Shown here piece by piece: positions 9,436-16,668 of a stretch of 64,000 nucleotides of DNA. The notes beneath the pieces were generated by a model. That model had not been told where the DNA came from. It did not search any database and was given only the letters and a program-made list of their open reading frames with translations. How positions within the stretch are numbered: position 1 is the stretch's first letter; each line of letters begins with the position of its first letter. Where the stretch lies: NCBI RefSeq assembly GCF_030397665.1, contig NZ_JAPUBT010000003.1, positions 186,001 to 250,000 on the forward strand, given 5' to 3'. Source of the stretch: Janthinobacterium sp. SUN073 (GTDB taxonomy: Bacteria > Pseudomonadota > Gammaproteobacteria > Burkholderiales > Burkholderiaceae_D). The translations under genes and the position numbers were made by a program.

Positions 9436-9884
9436 TCTATTGAATAGGGCCTTGCCAGCCTGAATCGCCACCAGTCGTTTGGCCTCTTCTGATACATAGT
9501 TCATGAAAGATGAAAACCGATGGATCGTCTTGGGGGCCTGGGTGTCCTGGCTGGCACCTGGTGTGCGATCTCGTAGCGGCCTAATCCAACGACGAGGCAG
9601 GGTCTGGCGTCTCTATGGCCTGCCCTGCAGAGACTCCTGCCTCGCTCAAGTAAGAGCAGGCCTTTCCTTGTCAAAACAGAAGGCGGAGCCCGGCCCCGGT
9701 TTCCAGGCGCTAGTATATCGTGCATGTCTATTGCACAATGATTAACATCCACAGCTTGTCGCTCATCTTTACACTTCCCCTCGACTGCCACGGGCAATCC
9801 TGAGCAACCCTTGATTTAACAGAGCCCCAACGGATTGGCATAGTTAATGCTTAGCTAGTCCCATGAGGCCAACCAGGGGATTCC
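9436..9884. other. Gene-free accessory stretch with strong stem-loop
   Basis: This 449-base interval has no convincing gene: the two 80-98 codon frames in it lack family features, and the minus-strand one lacks a clear ribosome binding site. It contains a strong stem-loop (9593-9644) and alternative pairings around it, such as GGCCTGC at 9618-9624 against GCAGGCC at 9656-9662. The layout resembles the non-coding end of an IS110-family element, but I see no recombinase gene beside it. The last 60 bases should hold the promoter and ribosome binding site (AGGGG) of the operon that starts at 9885. Confidence 0.5.
9593..9644. repeat. Strong stem-loop (possible structured RNA)
   Basis: CGAGGCAGG at 9593-9601 pairs perfectly with CCTGCCTCG at 9636-9644. 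Inside it, GTCTCT at 9609-9614 pairs with AGAGAC at 9629-9634, leaving an asymmetric internal loop and a 14-base apical loop. There is no run of T after either end, so it does not look like an intrinsic terminator. An outer stem, internal loop and inner stem are the shape expected of a structured RNA. Confidence 0.55.
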
Positions 9885-10424
9885 ATGCTCAATACACTAC
9901 ACAAATCGTTCGGTAGCGCGCTGGCAGCACTCATACTGCTCGCGCTGGCACACAGCGCGCACGCGCTGCCGCTGCTCACGCTCACGTCAACACAGGCCAC
10001 CATACCGGCCTCGGCCGGTAGCAGCATCGGAATCACCGGCAGCATCATCAACCGGACCAACACGGCGCTGGACGCGACCGACCTGTTCCTGAATTTCGGC
10101 AATTTCGATCCGGGCGCGCTGACGCCACAGCAAACGTTGGGACTGGTCCTGTTCAGCATTCCCAGTTTTTCGTTCCGGGACAATGTTGCCCTGTTCACTA
10201 TCGACGTGGCGGCCAACGCGCTGCCCGGCGTGCATACGCTCGACGTGATGCTGCAGGACCTTGGCGGCAACTTCTCCGACGTCGTCAGCTTCAGCTTCCT
10301 GGTCAACCAAGTGGTGACCGTATCGGAGCCGCCCACGCTGGCCATCATGCTGGCCGGCCTGGCTGGCATGACCGGCATGATGCTTTTCCGTACTGTCTCC
10401 AACCATGGAGGCAATCATGGCTAG
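9885..10424 (+). CDS. Exported protein with PEP-CTERM-like tail
   Basis: A 179-residue protein with a Sec signal peptide (cleavage near residue 28, ...SAHA/LPLL), a beta-rich middle region rich in T, S, N and F, and a C-terminal tail at 147-170. The tail reads S-E-P-P-T-L-A-I then a hydrophobic helix (MLAGLAGMTGMMLF) then one arginine. This resembles a PEP-CTERM sorting signal, which normally has PEP, a hydrophobic helix and an RRR-type basic end, but the basic cluster is reduced. It is the first gene of a five-gene operon; AGGGG precedes the ATG. A surface or extracellular protein is likely; its function is unknown. Confidence 0.65.
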   Translation: MLNTLHKSFGSALAALILLALAHSAHALPLLTLTSTQATIPASAGSSIGITGSIINRTNTALDATDLFLNFGNFDPGALTPQQTLGLVLFSIPSFSFRDNVALFTIDVAANALPGVHTLDVMLQDLGGNFSDVVSFSFLVNQVVTVSEPPTLAIMLAGLAGMTGMMLFRTVSNHGGNHG

Positions 10425-11136
10425 CAAGCCACAGATCGCCACGGGCAACGCCACGGTCATCAACACCGGCGAAGAAGTCATCGTCTCGATCACTGTGACC
10501 AACATCGGTAGCGAAACCGCCAGCAAGGTGTTCCTGACCGGCGCCACACTGGGTGCGGCACGGCGAATCAGCCCGCAGAATTTTCCGGTGTACATCGGTA
10601 GCCTGACGACCGAAGGCAGTGGCAGCATAGGTGCCAGATTCAGCACCACCGGGCTGACGCCCGGCCAGCAATACCTGCTGACCCTGCGCGGCACCTACGA
10701 GGCCGGCGGCACGCTGGGCTTCGTCGTCAATCGCTACGTGATGATTCCGCAGCCGGCGCCGTATGCCTCGCCACGTCTGCGCTCGCATGTGAACGTGCTG
10801 CTGAGTAACGCCACCTGGACCTATACCATCTTCAACGATGAGCCGCTGGGCAGCTCCTTGTATATCGCCGCCTTCCACCTCGACATCGTGGCACCCACCA
10901 CCGTCACCGGCACGCCACACGGCTGGCAGTCCGAGTCCGACCTGATGACCTATGCGGGCTGGATTTCCGCTGATGCCCATATCGCGCCCCAGCAAGCGCT
11001 TGGCGGTTTCGAGATCCAAAGTCCGACCGGGCGCTCCGAGTCCACCGCCTACAGCCTGATCTCCTGGGACCATGCGGCCAACAATGCCGGACCGGTGGGG
11101 CTGGACACGGTACTGTCGCCATCCAGAGCACGATAG
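10417..11136 (+). CDS. Hypothetical beta-rich protein, CARDB/Ig-like N-terminal part
   Basis: A 239-residue protein whose first 100 residues look like an immunoglobulin-type or CARDB-like beta domain (alternating V/I/T strands such as EEVIVSITVTNIGSETASKV). A second beta-rich part of unknown type follows. I chose the ATG at 10417 because GGAGG lies six bases before it; an upstream in-frame ATG at 10405 lacks such a site. The gene overlaps the end of the preceding gene by 8 bases, so translational coupling is likely. No signal peptide or membrane segment is visible, which is odd between two exported proteins. It may stay in the cytoplasm, or leave with a partner. Confidence 0.6.
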   Translation: MASKPQIATGNATVINTGEEVIVSITVTNIGSETASKVFLTGATLGAARRISPQNFPVYIGSLTTEGSGSIGARFSTTGLTPGQQYLLTLRGTYEAGGTLGFVVNRYVMIPQPAPYASPRLRSHVNVLLSNATWTYTIFNDEPLGSSLYIAAFHLDIVAPTTVTGTPHGWQSESDLMTYAGWISADAHIAPQQALGGFEIQSPTGRSESTAYSLISWDHAANNAGPVGLDTVLSPSRAR

Positions 11137-11145
11137 GTGAACGAC

Positions 11146-12057
11146 ATGAAAACCTCAGACCATACCGTACTCGACGACATCGCACGCACGCTCGCTGGCG
11201 TCACCTCGCGCCGCGCCGCACTGAAAATGGTCGTGCTCGGCCTGGGCGGCATGACCCTGGCCCGCTTCGGCATCAACAACGCCTGGGCGGCGCGCAATTG
11301 CCTGTGCAATAACCGCGTGTACGACTCCGCCCTTGCCTGCTGCACGCCCAACGGCGTGGTGCAAAAGCACCCCATTGCCAATCTGGCGCACTGCCCTTCC
11401 CGCACCGCCAACCTGGCGCATACCTGTAGCGCCAATGGTTGCGGCGCGGCCGGATCGTGGGTGTCGCCGCCGCAAAGTTACTTCGGCGTCAGCTTCGTTC
11501 CCGCTTGCAATACTCACGATTGTTGCTACGACAAGTGCAACCAGAACAAGGCAGCGTGCGATACCAACTTCCTTAGTGAGCTTAACGCTATTTGCACCGC
11601 AGCCTTCCCCGGCACGGGCAACATACAGAACATCAAGCGCGGCGGTTGTCTGTCCCAGGCGCAGACCTATTACAACGCGGTGTCCTCGTATGGCCAAAAC
11701 GCGTATGACGACGCGCAGAAACTCTCGTGCGACTGCTGCCCGCCTGAGGCTTGCCGCACCTGCGCCGGCGGCAGTTGCGGCGCCTTCCCCGCATGCGTCG
11801 GCGGCGGCGACTGCGTGTGCTTTACGACGCCGAATGGCTCGGGCGTCTGCGTGCACGGCAATACTCCTTGTGCCGGTTTGCCCACCTGCAGCTCCAACGA
11901 CGATTGCCCACCGGGATACGGTTGCGCCGGCTCAAATTGTTGCGGCGGCACCGCATTGTGCGGGCCACTGTGCTCCGACCTGACGAACGCATCGATCATC
12001 TCGCCGTTTGGTGGCACTCAACGTTACGATGGACCTACCCTGGGAGGAAAGAGATAA
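11146..12057 (+). CDS. Tat-exported, cysteine-rich phospholipase A2-like protein
   Basis: A 303-residue protein from the ATG at 11146, which has AGGTG six bases upstream; a GTG at 11137 is possible. Residues 21-27 read SRRAALK, a twin-arginine motif, followed by a hydrophobic segment and an A-W-A cleavage region near 46-48. Residues 121-131 read CNTHDCCYDKC, the CxxHDxCY active-site signature of secreted phospholipase A2, with H124 and D125 as the expected catalytic pair. A cysteine-dense tail (about 195-277) resembles granulin/EGF-like knots. I count 32 cysteines, enough for 16 disulfides. The gene overlaps the following thiol-oxidoreductase fusion by one base. Expected activity is phospholipid ester hydrolysis, possibly calcium-dependent; this is inferred from the motif only. 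Confidence 0.7.
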   Translation: MKTSDHTVLDDIARTLAGVTSRRAALKMVVLGLGGMTLARFGINNAWAARNCLCNNRVYDSALACCTPNGVVQKHPIANLAHCPSRTANLAHTCSANGCGAAGSWVSPPQSYFGVSFVPACNTHDCCYDKCNQNKAACDTNFLSELNAICTAAFPGTGNIQNIKRGGCLSQAQTYYNAVSSYGQNAYDDAQKLSCDCCPPEACRTCAGGSCGAFPACVGGGDCVCFTTPNGSGVCVHGNTPCAGLPTCSSNDDCPPGYGCAGSNCCGGTALCGPLCSDLTNASIISPFGGTQRYDGPTLGGKR

Positions 12058-13121
12058 TGGACGCGTTCATAGTGCCATTCACCGTCTTGCGCCTGCTGTT
12101 GGGCGGCGTCTTGCTGATCGCCGCTGTTGGCAAGCTACTTCACCGGCAGGCGTACGCTCAAACGCTGGCGCAATTCGGTATTCCCACTGCGTTGCAGCCG
12201 CAACTGGCGTGGCTGATGCCGACGTGCGAACTGGCGATCGCCTTCATGCTGACGCTGGCGACGTCCACGTGGTGGGGCGCCAGCGCCGGCGCCGCCCTGC
12301 TGGCGCTCTACAGCACCGTGCTGGCGTACAAGCTGCAGCAAGGCCAGCGGCCCAGATGCAACTGCTTCGGTCAGCAGGACGCCACGCCGATCGGCCCCGC
12401 TACGCTGCTCAGGAACGGGGTACTGCTGTCGATGGCGGGCGCACTGATTTACGCTGGTCCGGCATACGCGCATGCTCCTGTATGGCCGCATCTGGCCAAG
12501 ATATTGGTCACGGCCCCGACACTGTCGATATGCATCGCCGTGATGGCGGTGCAATGGTGGCTGTTACTGCATACGCTGCGCCAGAACGGGCGCCTGATCT
12601 TGCGCATGGATACGCTGGAGCTGCGACTCGACGCCGCCAACATTCAGCCACTGCATGCGCTCGACATGCGGCCGCGCGGACTGGCAGTCGGCAGCATGGC
12701 GCCGGACTTCGCGCTGCCGGAAATGGGCACTGGCGAAGCGAAGACGCTGGCGCAGCTCAGGTCTGCCGGCCTGCCGGTGCTGCTGGTCTTCTCCGACATC
12801 GCCTGCGGCCCTTGTGCCGAACTGGCGCCGCGCATTGAGAGTTGGCATCGGCAATACCAGGGCTTGATCAGCATCGCCGTCATCCTGCGCGTCGATGCCG
12901 GACAGCTGCACCGTCCACATACCGCCGGCTCCTGCACCACGCTGCTGCAAGAGGACCGCAAGGTATCCGAGCGCTACGACGCGCTGGTGACTCCGAGCGC
13001 CGTACTGGTGTCCGCCGAGGGGACGATCGCATCGCATCTGGCGCTGGGCTCAAAAGACATATACGATCTACTGGAAGCAACCGCACCGCAGATCCATGAA
13101 AACCGGAACATCGCCGCTTAA
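12057..13121 (+). CDS. MauE-MauD-type fusion: DoxX/MauE membrane domain plus thioredoxin-like domain
   Basis: A 354-residue protein whose start overlaps the upstream stop (TAATG) behind GGAGGAAA. Residues 1-175 form a MauE-like domain with about five membrane segments and a CNCFG motif at 101-105. Residues 207-345 form a redoxin/thioredoxin-like domain with C250-G-P-C253 and a cis-proline-type loop (VTPSAVLV, 311-318). In methylamine utilisation, MauE and MauD are separate proteins needed to form the many disulfides of the amine dehydrogenase small subunit. Here they are one chain, next to a 32-cysteine protein, which suggests it is a dedicated oxidase for that protein. Motifs are seen; substrate assignment is inferred. 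Confidence 0.8.
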   Translation: MDAFIVPFTVLRLLLGGVLLIAAVGKLLHRQAYAQTLAQFGIPTALQPQLAWLMPTCELAIAFMLTLATSTWWGASAGAALLALYSTVLAYKLQQGQRPRCNCFGQQDATPIGPATLLRNGVLLSMAGALIYAGPAYAHAPVWPHLAKILVTAPTLSICIAVMAVQWWLLLHTLRQNGRLILRMDTLELRLDAANIQPLHALDMRPRGLAVGSMAPDFALPEMGTGEAKTLAQLRSAGLPVLLVFSDIACGPCAELAPRIESWHRQYQGLISIAVILRVDAGQLHRPHTAGSCTTLLQEDRKVSERYDALVTPSAVLVSAEGTIASHLALGSKDIYDLLEATAPQIHENRNIAA

Positions 13122-13479
13122 ATCCCCACGACAGGCAAGCCGGCTAGTGCTGACGGTCGGCACTAGCCTGCACCTGATCACCGCACTATTTCTGGCCAAC
13201 GGTGGCGGCATCGTCTTTCGGACGGCGCTGTGCGCCTGGTCGCTGGCGCCCTACCTATTGCTGGCACTTGCGCTACAACGCAGCAAGAATTGCGGCGCTC
13301 TGCTAGCCGGCGCCCTGCTGATGCTGCTGTTGGACGCGCACACCTACTGGTCGGTGTTCGTGGCCCCGCAAAGCTCCACTGCTGCATTGGGTCTGCTAAT
13401 GGCACCGTTGTTCAACCTGTTCTGCATGGCGCCGTTATCGATTGCAGCCAACATGTGGCTGGGCCACAGGCGATCTTAG
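13096..13479 (+). CDS. Small membrane protein of the PLA2/MauED operon (127 aa)
   Basis: A 127-residue hydrophobic protein with a basic N-terminus (MKTGTSPLKSPRQASR), about four predicted membrane segments (roughly 17-37, 43-60, 66-84 and 95-117) and a basic C-terminus. It starts 26 bases inside the preceding gene, so it is probably coupled to it and closes the operon. I recognise no family and see no catalytic motif. It could be a membrane partner of the thiol oxidoreductase, or an accessory or immunity-type protein, but nothing in the sequence decides this. Confidence 0.6.
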   Translation: MKTGTSPLKSPRQASRLVLTVGTSLHLITALFLANGGGIVFRTALCAWSLAPYLLLALALQRSKNCGALLAGALLMLLLDAHTYWSVFVAPQSSTAALGLLMAPLFNLFCMAPLSIAANMWLGHRRS

Positions 13480-13483
13480 AGGG

Positions 13484-13732
13484 GAGCCCGATTTTTTACA
13501 CATGCATATCAGGGACTTGCCGCACATGTCCGAGGAAGCCGAACGCCGTTATCTGTTCGTCGCCATCGACCGCGCCACGCGCCGGATCTTCATGGGCATC
13601 TATGCCGACCAATCCGACAGCTGCAGCTCCGACTTTTTCAACAAGGTCAAAATGGCCTCTCCGGTCACTTTCCTCACACTATTCACTGGCAACGGCAGCC
13701 AGTTCACGGACCGCTTCACCAGCAAGACTTGA
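13484..13732 (+). pseudogene. IS481-family transposase fragment (degenerate DDE core)
   Basis: This frame encodes only the middle of an IS481-type integrase-core transposase. It is recognisable from FLHMHIRDLPHMS, RRYLFVAIDRATR and LTLFTGNGSQFTDRF. The usual catalytic aspartates are lost: the family pattern HxDIKYLP reads HMHIRDLP here, and the TDNGS/EF motif reads TGNGSQF. The N-terminal helix-turn-helix and the C-terminal part with the third acidic residue are absent, and there is a stop soon after the second motif. It lies just behind the accessory operon and is a dead remnant. Confidence 0.8.
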
Positions 13733-13872
13733 TACGCGCCAGAGCACGTCTCGATGAGCCCAATCTCGACTTCACCGATTTTCCCTATTTTGCCGCAGAG
13801 CGGATAGAACTGATTGTGTAAAAAGACGACGCTGTCATGCTGCGCGATTTCCCCGCTGTGCGGCACCGCCGA

Positions 13873-13897
13873 GGCGGCGCTGCACAGCGATGCCGCC
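13873..13897 (-). terminator. Hairpin directly after gcd, terminator-like without T run
   Basis: GGCGG (13873-13877) and CGCTG (13878-13882) pair with CAGCG (13885-13889) and CCGCC (13893-13897), with only a small bulge, just past the stop of the glucose dehydrogenase gene on the minus strand. No U-rich tract follows, so it may be a 3' stabiliser rather than a true intrinsic terminator. Confidence 0.35.
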
Positions 13898-13899
13898 CC

Positions 13900-16353
13900 C
13901 TACTTGTCTTTGCCTCCTGCTGACACCCCCTCGTCCGGCAAGGCAAACGCCACCAGGCTATCGCCCATCTTCGTGCCCAGCGACCCATGGCCGCCGGCCA
14001 TCACCACCACATACTGCTTGCCGGTCTTGTCGGAGACATAACTCATCGGCGTGGCCTGGCCGCCGGCCGGCAGACGGGCTTTCCAGACGGTTTTGCCGTT
14101 GCGCACGTCGTAGCCGCGGATGGTGTAGTCGAGCGTGCTGCTGAGGAAGGCCACGCCGCCACCCGTGGTGCTGATGCCGCCCAGGCTGGGCACGCCCAGC
14201 GGCAAGGCGATGGGCACGGGGGCGCTGTCGCGCGTGGTGCCGTTCTTGTGCATCCACACTTTTTTCATGGTGCGCAAGTCGACGGCGGCGATATAGCCCC
14301 ACGGCGGCGCCTGGCATGGAAAGCCCAGCGGCGACAGGAAAGGCTTGATTTCCACGGCAAACGGCACGCCCGTCTGCGGCTGCAAGCCCATTTCAGTACC
14401 CGTGCCGCCCGGCGCATTGGCTTGCGCGCGCGGCACCAGGCGTTCCAGGAAGCCCATGTAGTCGGGATTAACTAACAGCAACTGACGCACGGGATCGACG
14501 GCCGCCCCGCCCCATTCGAAGATGCCGAGCGGGCCCGGCGAAATGATGGCGCCCTTGATCTTGCCTTCGGCCACCGTTTGCGGCGTGAACGGCCCTTCGT
14601 AGCGGTGCTGGCGGAAGATGATGCGGCAAGCGAGCTGGTCGAATGGCGTCGTGCCCCACATATCCGTTTCGCTGATGTGTTTTTCAGGCAGGAACGTGAG
14701 GGCCGAGAACGGCTGCGTGGGCGACAACTTGTCGCCAGGCGCGGCGTTGGCCGTCGGCACGGGCTTTTCCGGCGCCGGCACCACCAGGCTGCCATCGCGC
14801 CGGTCGATCACATAGATGTCGCCGCGCTTGGTGGTGGCCACGACCGATGGCACTTTACCTTTCGGCGTGTCGATGTCGACCAGCGTGGGCTGGCCGCCGA
14901 TATCCATGTCCCAGATATCGTGGTGCACGGTCTGGTACACCCAACGTACTTTCCCGGTGACAAGATCAAGCGCGACGATGGCACTATTGTATTTCTCGCC
15001 GTTCGGATTGCGCTTGCCACCCCATGTATCGGGCGTTTCATTGCCCATCGGAATGTAGACCATGCCCAATTTTTCATCCACGCTGGACACGCCCCAGGAA
15101 TTCGGTGAATTGTTGGTGTACGTCTTGCCGTCAAGAATCGGCGCCGTGTCGTCCGGATTCGAGGCATCCCAGTTCCACATCAGTTTGCCAGTGACGGGAT
15201 CGTAGCCGCGGATCACGCCCGAGGGCTCTTCCGTGGAAAAATTATCGGTCACGCTGGCGGCCATCACCACCACGTTCTGCGCCACGGCCGGCGGCGACGT
15301 GGGCATCAAGAAGCCCCGCTTCTTCATGCCCATGCCGTGGTACAGGCCGATCACGCCGTTTTCGCCGAAGCTTTTGCACGCTGCGCCCGTATCGGCATTC
15401 ACGGCGATCAGGGTCGCATCCATGGTGGGCGCGAAGATGCGGCGCGGACACTCCATGCCGGCCGCCTCGGGCGCCGGATCGCCCTTGGCGCGGCCCGCGT
15501 TGACGTCCCAGTAGGCCACGCCGCGGCAAATCATGTGCTGGTAGCTGGACGCATCGCGGTTGATCTTCGGATCGTGGCGCCACAGTTCCTTGCCCGTGTC
15601 CGGGTCCAGCGCGATGACGATGTTATGCGGCGTGCACAGATACAGCATGCCGTTCACTTTCAGCGGCGTGACTTCATTGGCGATCTCGCCCGGATCGTTC
15701 GGGCCCTTGAAGTCGCCCGTGTGGTACACCCATGCCTGTTTCAGCTGCGCGGCGTTGGCCGGCGTGATCTGCGCGGCCGGCGCGTAGCGGTCGCCATAGC
15801 CGGAGCGGCCATACGCGGCCCAGTCGTTGGGCGCCACGCCCGGCGCGAAGTCGCCTTGCGGCGCGGCCGCCATGTTTTTGGCCGGCACTTCACCGTGCAG
15901 CGTGTGGTAATCCTGGAACAGCGAAAACACGCCCACGGCAGCCGTCAGCACCACGGCGGCGGCCAGGGCGCTCTTGCCCGCGTCGCGCGGTTTCGCCCCG
16001 GCGGCCAACGGCGGAGCGAGGCGGCGGTCGATGAAGGGCAGCAGCAGCAGCCAGACGGCGGCGGCGAACCAGATATCGAGACGGGGCAGCAATTGCCACC
16101 AGTCGAACTTCACTTCGATGACGGACCAGATCAGGGTGGCGAACAGCAGCAGCGCGAGAAACAGCTGGGCGCTGCGCCGCCCCTTCCACACCAGCGCACC
16201 GGCGACCAGCATGCCGATGCCAGCCACGACGTAATACCAGGAGCCGCCAAGGCTGACGAGCCAGGCGCCACCGCCGGCAAGCGCCAGGCCCAGCAAGATG
16301 AAGATGACTGCAGTGAGGATAAGCAAGGGTCCAGGCCGGGCAGAGGCAGTCAT
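13900..16353 (-). CDS. gcd: Membrane-bound PQQ-dependent glucose dehydrogenase
   Basis: An 817-residue protein with the typical Gcd layout. An N-terminal membrane domain of five segments (about residues 8-150) anchors it in the inner membrane. A periplasmic eight-bladed quinoprotein propeller follows, with characteristic stretches such as DWAAYGRSGYGDRYAPAAQI and the tryptophan-docking motifs of PQQ enzymes. It oxidises periplasmic glucose to gluconolactone and passes electrons to ubiquinone. Length matches the E. coli family member (about 796). No pqq biosynthesis genes are in this window, so PQQ must come from elsewhere in the genome or from outside. The gene is monocistronic and divergent from the chemoreceptor gene. 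Confidence 0.93.
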   Translation of the reverse strand: MTASARPGPLLILTAVIFILLGLALAGGGAWLVSLGGSWYYVVAGIGMLVAGALVWKGRRSAQLFLALLLFATLIWSVIEVKFDWWQLLPRLDIWFAAAVWLLLLPFIDRRLAPPLAAGAKPRDAGKSALAAAVVLTAAVGVFSLFQDYHTLHGEVPAKNMAAAPQGDFAPGVAPNDWAAYGRSGYGDRYAPAAQITPANAAQLKQAWVYHTGDFKGPNDPGEIANEVTPLKVNGMLYLCTPHNIVIALDPDTGKELWRHDPKINRDASSYQHMICRGVAYWDVNAGRAKGDPAPEAAGMECPRRIFAPTMDATLIAVNADTGAACKSFGENGVIGLYHGMGMKKRGFLMPTSPPAVAQNVVVMAASVTDNFSTEEPSGVIRGYDPVTGKLMWNWDASNPDDTAPILDGKTYTNNSPNSWGVSSVDEKLGMVYIPMGNETPDTWGGKRNPNGEKYNSAIVALDLVTGKVRWVYQTVHHDIWDMDIGGQPTLVDIDTPKGKVPSVVATTKRGDIYVIDRRDGSLVVPAPEKPVPTANAAPGDKLSPTQPFSALTFLPEKHISETDMWGTTPFDQLACRIIFRQHRYEGPFTPQTVAEGKIKGAIISPGPLGIFEWGGAAVDPVRQLLLVNPDYMGFLERLVPRAQANAPGGTGTEMGLQPQTGVPFAVEIKPFLSPLGFPCQAPPWGYIAAVDLRTMKKVWMHKNGTTRDSAPVPIALPLGVPSLGGISTTGGGVAFLSSTLDYTIRGYDVRNGKTVWKARLPAGGQATPMSYVSDKTGKQYVVVMAGGHGSLGTKMGDSLVAFALPDEGVSAGGKDK

Positions 16354-16668
16354 GATGCTCCTTTACAAGAGTCAGTCAGCGGCAGGCGAATGCGCACCGT
16401 ATTTGATGGCGATCAAGGAGTTCCATTTTTTCACTATTTGGCCAAGCATGGCACACGCCTGAACGCGCTATCCGCGCGGTGTTGCTTTTCATCACAGGCC
16501 ATCCCCGCCAGCCCGCCGTTTTTCTTGTAATTTCAAAAACAAACACAAAATAAATCAAATAAATAACAAATTTCTCGAATAAATCAAATTTTTACCGTAA
16601 AATGAAAATCACGAACCCTGGCAACCGAATTTCCCGATTTTCAACCTTCACGTGGAACGGCACTCATC
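16354..16668. other. Divergent intergenic region gcd / chemoreceptor
   Basis: A 315-base interval without a gene. The half near the chemoreceptor (about 16530-16620) is strikingly AT-rich compared with its surroundings, with repeated AAATAAAT-type runs, and should hold the promoter of the plus-strand signalling block. I looked for a flagellar sigma-28 promoter (TAAA, 15 bases, GCCGATAA) and found no good match. I see no clear operator on the gcd side. Confidence 0.5.

Noticed and set aside
9501-9797. 98-codon minus-strand frame (and an 80-codon plus-strand frame) in the gap before the accessory operon
   Set aside because: No ribosome binding site that decides a start, no family look, and the stretch is dominated by a stem-loop; better described as non-coding.
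11751-12056. Longer start for the MauE-MauD fusion, overlapping the PLA2-like gene
   Set aside because: The extension is arginine-rich shadow sequence; GGAGGAAA and the TAATG stop-start junction place the true ATG at 12057.
13600-13866. 88-codon minus-strand frame over the IS481 remnant
   Set aside because: Overlaps recognisable transposase residues on the other strand and has no family look of its own.
16530-16668. Flagellar sigma-28 promoter before the chemoreceptor
   Set aside because: TAAA-like elements are present, but no GCCGATAA-like partner at the right spacing.
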